Assembly: GCA_035456205.1 (NCBI GenBank)
Contig: DATIDQ010000086.1
Location: 1 to 7,457, forward strand
Source: UBA7239 sp035456205
GTDB taxonomy: Bacteria > Pseudomonadota > Gammaproteobacteria > Pseudomonadales > UBA7239
Direction: 5' to 3'
Length of the DNA: 7,457 nucleotides
The notes beneath the pieces are model-generated. The model was not told where the DNA came from. It saw only the letters and a list, made by a program, of their open reading frames with translations, and ran no database searches. Positions 1-5,964 of this stretch are shown piece by piece (position 1 is the stretch's first letter; the number at the start of each line of letters is the position of its first letter). Made by a program: the position numbers and the translations under genes.

Positions 1-475
1 TACGCAAGTATTGTTCGGCCATCCAGACCAGTTCACTACTCCCTACTCGGGTGATGTGGCAATCAGCAGCAAAATCATCAATTAATTTCTGGGTGTATGA
101 GCGGCTGATAGTGCCGGGTGTCGCCAATATACCGATGGCGCGTGATTGACTGATCCGGGCGGCGGGTTTGATGGCGGGTACGACGCCGACCACCGGTATG
201 CTCAGTCTTGCCCGCACAGATTCCAGTGCTATGGTGCTGGCCGTATTGCAGGCGAGCACGATGATATCTGGTTGGTGTTGATCCTGGAGTGCAGTGAGTA
301 CATCGGTGACGCGTTCAATCAACTCGTCTTCTTTCTTTGTGCCATAGGGAAAGAATGCGTTGTCCGAACAAAATAGCCACTGGTGTGGTTCATGCTGCAG
401 ATCTGTGCTTCTCTGCAGCGCACGAAGAATAGCGAGGCCACCCACTCCAGAGTCGAATACAAGAATGCGTGCCAT
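1..475 (-). CDS. murI: Glutamate racemase MurI (partial, C-terminus outside window)
   Basis: Converts L-glutamate to D-glutamate in the cytoplasm for peptidoglycan stem peptides. Reading the minus strand from the ATG at 475-473 gives 158 intact codons running off the left edge. Visible family motifs are FDSGVGGL (residues 7-14, with the N-terminal catalytic-site Asp8/Ser9), DNAFFPYG (38-45), ACNTAS (75-80, with the first catalytic cysteine Cys76), VVGVVPAIKPA (95-105) and LATPGT (117-122). The second catalytic cysteine (GCTH motif) would lie beyond the window. The protein resembles the proteobacterial MurI, but starts directly at the first beta strand, without the roughly 20-residue N-terminal extension I recall for E. 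coli MurI. A GGGGAGAG ribosome binding site lies at 491-484, eight bases before the start, which fixes it. It is divergent from bcp with 76 bp between starts. No frameshift is seen. Confidence 0.95.
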   Translation of the reverse strand, partial: MARILVFDSGVGGLAILRALQRSTDLQHEPHQWLFCSDNAFFPYGTKKEDELIERVTDVLTALQDQHQPDIIVLACNTASTIALESVRARLSIPVVGVVPAIKPAARISQSRAIGILATPGTISRSYTQKLIDDFAADCHITRVGSSELVWMAEQYLR

Positions 476-551
476 GGATGATGCTCTCCCCACTGCCGGT
501 TGCTGGCTATGATAAGGCATAATGCTGCCGGTAAATTAAGTGGGTGTTGAT
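476..551. promoter_or_regulatory. Divergent murI/bcp intergenic region
   Basis: These 76 bp must hold the 5' signals for both murI (minus) and bcp (plus). The murI ribosome binding site occupies 484-491. An exact 8-bp direct repeat CTGCCGGT occurs at 493-500 and 525-532, 32 bp apart, about three helical turns. A short palindrome GCATAATGC lies between the copies (517-525). AT-rich TATGAT and CATAAT hexamers are present, but no -35/-10 pair with proper spacing is convincing on either strand, so promoter positions are not assigned. Confidence 0.4.
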
Positions 552-1031
552 ATGGCATTTCCAAAGCTTGGCAATCTGGCACCAGCGTTCAGTCTGGTGA
601 ATCAGGATGGTAAAACCGTTTCTCTTAAGGAGCTCAAAGGCAAGCGCGTGGTGCTGTATTTTTACCCTCGGGCTATGACTCCCGGTTGCACAGTGCAAGC
701 TTGCGGTTTGCGCGATAGTGCGAAAGCGTTGACCAAGTTAAACGTTGTGGTGCTGGGCGTCAGCCCGGACCAACCCAAATCATTGCTGAAATTCCGGGAA
801 CGTGATCAGCTGAATTTTGATTTGTTATCAGACCCTGATCATGCCATTGCTGAAAAATACGGTGTATGGGGTCTGAAAAAATTCATGGGGCGAGAATCCA
901 TGGGTATACTGCGCACCACATTTATCATTGGTAGCGATGGCAAATTGCGCCACATCATCAACAAAGTCGCTACCAAAACCCATCACGATGATGTGCTTAC
1001 ATTGTTACAGGGCGAATTAAAAGATATCTGA
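552..1031 (+). CDS. bcp: Bcp-type thioredoxin-dependent thiol peroxidase (peroxiredoxin)
   Basis: Cytoplasmic peroxiredoxin of the AhpC/TSA, Bcp/PrxQ subfamily, which reduces H2O2 and organic hydroperoxides with electrons from thioredoxin. At 159 aa it has normal Bcp length. The core YFYPRAMTPGCTVQACGLRD (residues 37-55) carries the peroxidatic Cys46 (TPGCT) and, five residues on, the resolving Cys51, so this is the atypical two-cysteine form. The GVWG motif and the RTTFII strand with GSDGK turn also match the family. I chose ATG 552. An in-frame GTG at 540 would add four residues, but these fall outside the conserved start and have no better ribosome binding site. The gene lies 46 bp upstream of yajC on the same strand with no terminator between them, so co-transcription is likely. 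Nothing is odd in the reading frame. Confidence 0.95.
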   Translation: MAFPKLGNLAPAFSLVNQDGKTVSLKELKGKRVVLYFYPRAMTPGCTVQACGLRDSAKALTKLNVVVLGVSPDQPKSLLKFRERDQLNFDLLSDPDHAIAEKYGVWGLKKFMGRESMGILRTTFIIGSDGKLRHIINKVATKTHHDDVLTLLQGELKDI

Positions 1032-1077
1032 TCATTATTTAATTCTTATTTTTCCACTAAACGCAGTTGAGGTTTTT

Positions 1078-1413
1078 ATGAGTTTTTTTATTTCTGATGC
1101 CGTAGCCCAGACAGCCGCACCAGCAGCAGGCGCGCAGAGCAATATGTCTATGGTCATCATGATGGTCGGTATGTTTGTGTTCATGTATTTCCTGATAATC
1201 CGCCCCCAGCGCAAACGTCAGAAAGAACAGGCGGATTTGATGAGCAGTCTCAATAAAGGTGATGAAGTGGTACTGACGTCAGGCTTGCTTGGGCGCATTG
1301 TGCGCATTGATGGTGATTATCTGGTGTTGAATACCGGTGACAATATCGAGCTGAAATTCCAGCGTCAGGCTGTGCATGCCGTGTTACCCAAGGGCACTAT
1401 CAAGGCGATCTGA
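1078..1413 (+). CDS. yajC: Sec translocon accessory subunit YajC
   Basis: Small inner-membrane protein that associates with SecD-SecF and SecYEG in preprotein export. The 111-aa length is typical. The start MSFFISDAVAQ is the family signature, followed by an Ala/Gln-rich periplasmic stretch, one methionine-rich transmembrane helix (about residues 23-41, ending FLIIRPQ), a basic stop-transfer segment RPQRKRQKE (42-50), and the conserved cytoplasmic domain with KGDEVVLTSGLLGRI (60-74) and a C-terminal VLPKGTIKAI. A GAGG ribosome binding site at 1069-1072 sits five bases before the ATG. In most gammaproteobacteria yajC lies in tgt-yajC-secD-secF. Here it follows bcp and is closed by a terminator 22 bp after its stop, so it is detached from secDF. 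Confidence 0.95.
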   Translation: MSFFISDAVAQTAAPAAGAQSNMSMVIMMVGMFVFMYFLIIRPQRKRQKEQADLMSSLNKGDEVVLTSGLLGRIVRIDGDYLVLNTGDNIELKFQRQAVHAVLPKGTIKAI

Positions 1414-1435
1414 TTGCTGTCGAAGATTCACGCAT

Positions 1436-1464
1436 AAAAAAGCCCGCATTACGCGGGCTTTTTT
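1436..1464. terminator. Bidirectional rho-independent terminator between yajC and the acyl-CoA synthetase gene
   Basis: Perfect inverted repeat: AAAAAAGCCCGC at 1436-1447, loop ATTAC at 1448-1452, GCGGGCTTTTTT at 1453-1464. The six-base GC stem is flanked by A6 on the left and T6 on the right, so it gives a U-tract on both strands. It serves yajC (plus, stop at 1413) and the convergent acyl-CoA synthetase (minus, stop codon at 1487-1485). Confidence 0.95.
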
Positions 1465-1484
1465 GTTTCAGTTTGCTGCAGCGA

Positions 1485-3128
1485 TTATTTAGCTGCTTTT
1501 TCCTTGTCAGCCAATTCATCAGCCATCTCACGCAGCACATTCTTGGCAACTTTTTCCAATGTGGCACGTGGCATCTCTTCAAGGAAATAAACAGCACGAG
1601 GGCGTTTGAAATCAGCCAGGCCGTCTTTGCAGCCATCCATGATTTTCTGGCGAATCTCATCTTCGCTCAGTTGCGTCCAGGGGCTCTTGATAGCAAACAG
1701 TACAGGGACTTCGTCGAGCATGTCATGCTTCTGGGCAACGATAGCATGTTCGTCAAGAACGCCCATGCCGAGCAGGGCGCCGACAAATTCCTCTACCTGA
1801 CGCGCGGATACGTTTTCTGCACCGACTTTCAGCACGTCTTTGTCGCGATCGGCAAAGTACATATAGCCGTCTGCTTCGAGACGTGCCATATCACCCGTCT
1901 GGAACCAGCCATCGGCAGTGAAAGATTTTTTCATCGCTTCCGGATTTTTGTAGTATTCGTAGAACAACTGAATTCCGCGTGTGCCGCGCAAATACAAATC
2001 GCCGTTTTCACCGATTTCGCAATATTTACCGGTTTCCGGATTGATGATGGCGTATTCGTAGCCGGGTGTCGGCACGCCGATATTCATTTCCGGTGAGTCT
2101 TGCAGAATGTCTGAGCGTGTTGCGTGGGTAACGGTTTCAGTCATGCCCCAGGTGGCAAACGTGGTGACTTTGAAATGCTGCTCGATGATGTGCAGTTTTA
2201 CGCCGGTAGACCAGGTTTTATAGAAATGCTTTTCTGGCACAGCTTGTGAAAAGAGGGCTTTGAAAGTAAATGGAATCATCGAAGCGCGGGTGATTTTATG
2301 TTTCAGGGAAATTTCCCAGAATTTGCTCGATGAGAATTTCGGTTGTAACACCACCGAGCCGCCGCACCACATCATGCTCCAGAAGCTCCAGCTTTGCGCG
2401 TTCACGTGGAAGCAGGGCAAGAAGACGATGTAAGTATCGTCGCTGGTCATCAACAGGTTTTGCGAGCCGGTGCGACCACCCCACAGTGCGTTGGCATGAG
2501 TGTGTACCACCGCTTTTGGGCGCGACGTGGTGCCAGAGGTGTACTGGATGCCTACGGGGAGCATTGGCTCAGCAGGGCGTGCCGGTGCTTCTTTGCCGTG
2601 GCCATATAACTTTGCCCAGCGATCATATTTTGCTGCGTAAGCCGCTTCTGCTGCTGATGGCGCTTCCCCGGAGTTGTCATCCAGCACGATAAACCACGGC
2701 AGGCTCTTGGCATTTTCAGCCAGAGCCTGGATAAATTTAGGCTGGGTAATACAGCCCACAGCATCGGAGTGTTCAGCAAAGTAGGTGAGTTCATCACCGA
2801 CACAGCGGGTGTTGGTAGTAACGGCTACCGAACCGACGATGCTGGAGGCATACCAGGCAAGCATCATTTCCGGGCTGTTTTCAGCGTGGATAAGAATCTT
2901 GTCACCTTTTTTCACGCCTTTGGCAATCAAACCACAGGCGATTTCGTTGATCTCTGCCCAGAACTGGCTGTAAGTCCAGGTCTTGCTGTCACCTTCTTTG
3001 GGTTCCCAGATCAGGTAAGGCTTATCTGGTGTCTGGGTGGCCCAGAGTTTTGCCAGCCAAGGCACGTCCTTACCGGCAAAGGTATAAAGTTCGGAGGAAA
3101 ACTGTGCATTAATTTGCGGTGAAGCCAT
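1485..3128 (-). CDS. CaiC-like acyl-CoA synthetase (AMP-binding, ANL superfamily)
   Basis: Activates a carboxylic acid with ATP via an acyl-adenylate and transfers it to CoA; the substrate cannot be read from the sequence. At 547 aa it is full length. ANL core motifs in order are the P-loop A3 YTSGTTSRPK (196-205), A5 WGMTET (327-332), A7 TGD (411-413), the hinge region DRDKDVLKVGAENVS (427-441) and the C-terminal A10 motif PRATLEKVAK (520-529), with Lys526 as the probable adenylation lysine. TSGTTSRPK, with Ser in place of the usual Gly, is also how I remember E. coli CaiC (crotonobetaine/carnitine-CoA ligase). A10 reads LEK where most relatives have TGK. No signal peptide or membrane segment is seen. 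An AAAGGA ribosome binding site at 3140-3135 supports ATG 3128. It lies downstream of the DAHP synthase gene, with no terminator between, so probably the same transcript. No carnitine genes are nearby, so a carnitine role is not claimed. Confidence 0.9.
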   Translation of the reverse strand: MASPQINAQFSSELYTFAGKDVPWLAKLWATQTPDKPYLIWEPKEGDSKTWTYSQFWAEINEIACGLIAKGVKKGDKILIHAENSPEMMLAWYASSIVGSVAVTTNTRCVGDELTYFAEHSDAVGCITQPKFIQALAENAKSLPWFIVLDDNSGEAPSAAEAAYAAKYDRWAKLYGHGKEAPARPAEPMLPVGIQYTSGTTSRPKAVVHTHANALWGGRTGSQNLLMTSDDTYIVFLPCFHVNAQSWSFWSMMWCGGSVVLQPKFSSSKFWEISLKHKITRASMIPFTFKALFSQAVPEKHFYKTWSTGVKLHIIEQHFKVTTFATWGMTETVTHATRSDILQDSPEMNIGVPTPGYEYAIINPETGKYCEIGENGDLYLRGTRGIQLFYEYYKNPEAMKKSFTADGWFQTGDMARLEADGYMYFADRDKDVLKVGAENVSARQVEEFVGALLGMGVLDEHAIVAQKHDMLDEVPVLFAIKSPWTQLSEDEIRQKIMDGCKDGLADFKRPRAVYFLEEMPRATLEKVAKNVLREMADELADKEKAAK

Positions 3129-3171
3129 GGTTTTTCCTTTTATATCAGTAGATTATGTTTATAAGTTAATG

Positions 3172-4257
3172 TTATTTATTAAGTCTGTTGGCGAGTATGC
3201 CTTTGAGTTTCTGGTGAGCAGAAGTCAGACAGGTTTCGGTAGTGGGCCAGTCTATGCAGGCATCAGTGATTGATACGCCGTAGGTAAGTTTGCTGAGATC
3301 GTCGGGAATTTTCTGATTGCCAGCACCAATATGGCTTTCGATCATGACGCCAATAATCGAGCGATTGCCTTCTACAATCTGGTTGACCACATTTTCCATC
3401 ACCAGTGTTTGCAGCTCGTGGCTTTTGTTGGAGTTGGCGTGACTGCAATCGACCATGATATTGGGTTTAATCTTTGCCTTGCCCAGCTCCTGTTCGCACA
3501 GTGCTACGCTCACGGAATCGTAGTTGGGTTTGCCATCGCCGCCGCGTAATACCACATGGGCATAACTGTTGCCTTTGGTGGCGATAATCGCGACCTGGCC
3601 TTCATTATTAATACCGAGAAAGCGGTGGGGAGCGGTTGCTGATTTCAGCGCGTTAATTGCCACCGCCAAGCCGCCGTCTGTGCCATTCTTGAAGCCGACA
3701 GCACATGACAAGCCTGATGCCAGTTCGCGGTGGGTCTGCGATTCTGTAGTGCGAGCACCTATAGCTGACCAGGAAATCAGGTCTTGCAAGTATTGTGGTG
3801 AAATAGGATCCAATGCTTCGGTTGCTGTCGGAAGCCCAAGCTCAGCTATATCAAGCAATAGCTTACGGCCAATGTGCAGGCCTTCTTCAATCTTGAAAGA
3901 ATCGTTGATATGCGGGTCGTTGATCAGGCCTTTCCAGCCAGTCGTGGTGCGGGGTTTCTCGAAATAGACTCGCATAACAATCAACAGGCTATCTTTTACT
4001 TCTTCAGCCAGGCGTTTCAGGCGATTGGCGTAATCCATGGCTGCAATCGGGTCGTGTATTGAACATGGGCCGATAACAACCAGTAATCTAGGATCTGTAC
4101 CATCCAGAATGCCGCGTACTGCGGCTCGTCCGGCTTGAACAGTAGCGATAGCTGAGGCTGTGAGAGGCAGTCGAGACTTGAGTTCAGCAGGGGTGATCAG
4201 AATGTTCTGTGACTCTACGTTGAGATTCTCAACGCTGCTGTTAATAGCCATATTCAT
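3172..4257 (-). CDS. aroF: 3-deoxy-7-phosphoheptulonate (DAHP) synthase, type I, AroF-like
   Basis: Condenses phosphoenolpyruvate and erythrose 4-phosphate to DAHP, the first step of the shikimate pathway, in the cytoplasm. At 361 aa it has normal AroF/G/H length. The metal ligands, by comparison with E. coli AroG, are Cys65 (GPCS), His273 (SHAN), Glu307 (MIES) and Asp332 (TDAC). Phosphate/PEP-binding residues are Arg96 and Lys101 (MRVYFEKPR), Arg169 (GART), Lys190 (GFKNGTDG) and Arg238 (LRGG). Several segments look closer to remembered AroF than AroG: the N-terminal LITPAELKSRLPL, TEALDP, FLGIN (Gly215 where Phe-sensitive AroG has Ser211), VDCSHANSNK and GVSITDACIDW. This points to tyrosine sensitivity, but the isoform call is an inference. 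Start is ATG 4257; an in-frame ATG at 4251 is the alternative, and GTGGA about eight bases upstream favours the first. The acyl-CoA synthetase gene follows closely. Confidence 0.95.
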   Translation of the reverse strand: MNMAINSSVENLNVESQNILITPAELKSRLPLTASAIATVQAGRAAVRGILDGTDPRLLVVIGPCSIHDPIAAMDYANRLKRLAEEVKDSLLIVMRVYFEKPRTTTGWKGLINDPHINDSFKIEEGLHIGRKLLLDIAELGLPTATEALDPISPQYLQDLISWSAIGARTTESQTHRELASGLSCAVGFKNGTDGGLAVAINALKSATAPHRFLGINNEGQVAIIATKGNSYAHVVLRGGDGKPNYDSVSVALCEQELGKAKIKPNIMVDCSHANSNKSHELQTLVMENVVNQIVEGNRSIIGVMIESHIGAGNQKIPDDLSKLTYGVSITDACIDWPTTETCLTSAHQKLKGILANRLNK

Positions 4258-4293
4258 GTATATCCACTGGGTTTGATCAAAAAATAGGCCTGC

Positions 4294-4322
4294 ATTCTAC
4301 TGTACTCTTTATCGCAGTTCAC
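4294..4322 (-). promoter_or_regulatory. Candidate sigma-70 promoter of the DAHP synthase gene
   Basis: On the minus strand the hexamer TAGAAT (4299-4294, five of six matches to the -10 consensus) is preceded at 17 bp by GTGAAC (4322-4317), a weak -35. Transcription would begin near 4287, leaving a leader of about 30 nt before the ATG at 4257. That leader contains the 10-bp palindrome TTTGATCAAA (4272-4281). No clear TyrR-type operator was found. The -10 element is good but the -35 is poor. Confidence 0.4.
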
Positions 4323-4515
4323 GTTGCCACCAGTTGATACGAAAAACTTGCAGCTGTTCACATATCCCGGATGCCTACAACATATATCTCAGAGTGCTGG
4401 GTTAAAAAGACTATGAACTGCCTTTTACCTGCCGGTTCTTTTGGGGTAACCTACCGCATCCTCATTTCTGGGGTTCACTGTAAACCCGTTAACTTTCTGG
4501 AGTACACGGAAGCAT
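4323..4515 (+). promoter_or_regulatory. Leader/upstream region of the DUF1329 gene with spaced repeats
   Basis: Non-coding on both strands as far as I can see. Three related G-rich elements are spaced 27 and 29 bp apart: TTTTGGGGTAAC (4439-4450), TTTCTGGGGTTCACTG (4465-4480) and TTTCTGGAGTACACGG (4494-4509). The last two match at 13 of 16 positions, and the third overlaps the ribosome binding region ACGGAAG just before ATG 4516. The middle element also forms a small hairpin, GGGTT 4471-4475 with AACCC 4483-4487. A TTGATA hexamer (4334-4339) could be a -35, but no good -10 follows it. No promoter is assigned. Confidence 0.35.
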
Positions 4516-5895
4516 ATGAAGACAAAAATAAAAGTAGCAGTGTCTGCTAGCGTTCTGCTGTTGGCTACTGCAATGCAGGCAGAAGCAAAGGTTTCTCAGC
4601 AAGAAGCCGACAGGCTGGGCACAGAGCTCACGCGTATGGGAGCTAATCCGAAGGGTAACGCTGCGGGGACTATTCCAGCGTTTACTGGCACAACGCTTGG
4701 CGTTCCCAAGGGTGTGAATTACAAGGGAACAGGTTCCTACTATCCAAACCCCTACCCAAATGAGAAGCCATTGTTTGTTATCGATGGTAAAAATTATGAG
4801 AAGTACAAGGAGAATCTGACAGACGGTCAGATTGCTCTCTTCAAGAAATATCCTGACACCTTCAAGATGAAAATCTATCCCTCAAAGCGTGACGTTCGCT
4901 ATAACGATTTTATTCTGAATAACGTCAAGTTGAACGCTACTTCAGCGGATCTCGTACCAAGCGGTAACGGAATTCAGAACACTATGGGCGGTGCTCCGTT
5001 TCCTATCCCAAAAAATGCTGTAGAGGTGGTGTGGAACCACCAACATTCACCGCAGATCTATTTCAGTGAAGGTGTTGTAGCCAGCGGTGCCGTTTTCAAT
5101 AACGGCAGTATCTCAATGCGCAAACAAATGGAGAGCCGTTATTTCCCAGTGTTTGATCCAGCCCTGACCCGTCAACAGGTGCAAGCTGCCGGTTTTACTG
5201 GAAAGGTTCTTGTAGAAGTCACTGATCCACCTCGTGAAAAAGGTAAGGTGACACTGGTTCATGAATTCATGGATCTTTCCGAGCTTCCACGTAATGCTTG
5301 GCAGTATCTGCCAGGTACTCGCCGTGTACGCCGTGCACCAACAATTGCTTACGATTTCCCGGATGGCCCTGGTGGCCTGCGTACGGTTGATGACGCGATT
5401 ACATTCATTGGCGCAACAGACCGTTATGATTGGAAACTGGAGCCTTCTCGTGAGGTGTACATTCCTTACAACAACTACGAAGCGGATTCACCTGAACACA
5501 AGTACAAAGACATATTGACTGTGAACCATCCAAATCCGGAGTTCATGCGTTATGAATTGCACCGTGTCTGGGTTGTGGTTGCTGTGCTGAAAGAAGGTAA
5601 GCGCCATATCTACTCCAAGCGTCGTCTCTATATGGATGAAGATACTTGGTCTGCTTTGCTGGGTGATAACTATGACAGTCAGGGAACATTGTGGCGTACA
5701 ACTATGCGTACTTTTGTAAACGCATACGATATGCCTGGCATGAGCCCACGTCAGGAAATCTATCATGATCTGCAGAAAGGTGCCTACTTATTGAACAACC
5801 TCGTTAACGAAGAAGGTGGTGTTCAGGGTATCCCTGCTAAAGTTCATGGAGACGACTATTACACACCTGCTAACTTGCGCGTTATTGGCAAGTAA
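4516..5895 (+). CDS. Exported DUF1329 family protein
   Basis: A 459-aa protein with a classical signal peptide: charged MKTKIK, hydrophobic VAVSASVLLLATA, and a probable signal peptidase I cut after AEA (residue 24). With no lipobox cysteine, the product should be a soluble periplasmic or envelope protein. It resembles the DUF1329 family (PF07044), thought to have a LolA/LolB-like beta fold and often encoded beside DUF1302 outer-membrane proteins. Its biochemical role is not established. Characteristic stretches are GGAPFPIP (158-165), YLPGTRRVRRAPT (264-276), RYELHRVWVVVA (345-356) and YSKRRLYMDEDTW (366-378). The whole protein contains no cysteine. Of 25 arginine codons, 24 are CGT or CGC, unlike the following gene, which suggests strong expression. 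It is monocistronic-looking, with a long leader before it and a strong terminator 21 bp after the stop codon. No DUF1302 gene lies in the window. Confidence 0.88.
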   Translation: MKTKIKVAVSASVLLLATAMQAEAKVSQQEADRLGTELTRMGANPKGNAAGTIPAFTGTTLGVPKGVNYKGTGSYYPNPYPNEKPLFVIDGKNYEKYKENLTDGQIALFKKYPDTFKMKIYPSKRDVRYNDFILNNVKLNATSADLVPSGNGIQNTMGGAPFPIPKNAVEVVWNHQHSPQIYFSEGVVASGAVFNNGSISMRKQMESRYFPVFDPALTRQQVQAAGFTGKVLVEVTDPPREKGKVTLVHEFMDLSELPRNAWQYLPGTRRVRRAPTIAYDFPDGPGGLRTVDDAITFIGATDRYDWKLEPSREVYIPYNNYEADSPEHKYKDILTVNHPNPEFMRYELHRVWVVVAVLKEGKRHIYSKRRLYMDEDTWSALLGDNYDSQGTLWRTTMRTFVNAYDMPGMSPRQEIYHDLQKGAYLLNNLVNEEGGVQGIPAKVHGDDYYTPANLRVIGK

Positions 5896-5916
5896 TCCAG
5901 CGTTTCATAGTCTGTT

Positions 5917-5950
5917 AGCAAAAAACCAGGGCATGCCCTGGTTTTTTGCT
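5917..5950. terminator. Perfect 34-bp palindromic rho-independent terminator after the DUF1329 gene
   Basis: AGCAAAAAACCAGGGCA (5917-5933) is followed without spacer by its exact reverse complement TGCCCTGGTTTTTTGCT (5934-5950). The CCAGGGC/GCCCTGG stem folds with a tight CATG loop, and the right arm supplies T6 at 5942-5947. The symmetry also gives a U-tract on the minus strand. It ends 14 bp before the next start codon (5965). Confidence 0.93.
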
Positions 5951-5964
5951 TCAGGGATGTATGT

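Noticed and set aside
500..523. TTGCTG (500-505) with CATAAT (518-523) as a bcp promoter
   Set aside because: The spacer is only 12 bp, too short for a sigma-70 promoter.
540..551. GTG at 540 as the start of bcp
   Set aside because: It adds only four non-conserved residues and has no ribosome binding site; ATG 552 gives the usual Bcp N-terminus. The ATG site is itself weakly preceded, so this is a preference rather than proof.
319..582. A minus-strand frame spanning the murI start and the intergenic region
   Set aside because: It overlaps murI in another frame and reaches into bcp; the murI frame has all the glutamate racemase motifs and a good ribosome binding site.
1473..2096. A 207-codon open frame on the plus strand, running opposite the acyl-CoA synthetase
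   Set aside because: It lies fully antisense to a gene with complete ANL motifs, starts at an ATG just past the terminator, has no recognisable domain, and its composition looks like a shadow frame.
2330..2692. A 120-codon plus-strand frame rich in Arg, Ser and Cys inside the acyl-CoA synthetase
   Set aside because: Its composition is typical of an antisense frame of a real coding sequence. There is no ribosome binding site or family signature.
1485..3128. Calling the acyl-CoA synthetase caiC (carnitine metabolism)
   Set aside because: Only the A3 motif resembles CaiC; the hinge and A10 motifs differ and no caiA, caiB, caiD or caiT gene is nearby.
4272..4281. Palindrome TTTGATCAAA in the DAHP synthase leader as an FNR-type site
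   Set aside because: FNR/CRP-type sites need TTGAT and ATCAA half-sites separated by four bases; here the two halves overlap, so it does not fit.
5917..5950. The perfect 34-bp palindrome as a recombination site or mobile-element end
   Set aside because: A GC stem flanked by A6 and T6, placed 21 bp after a stop codon, fits a rho-independent terminator. No duplicate copy or integrase is in the window.
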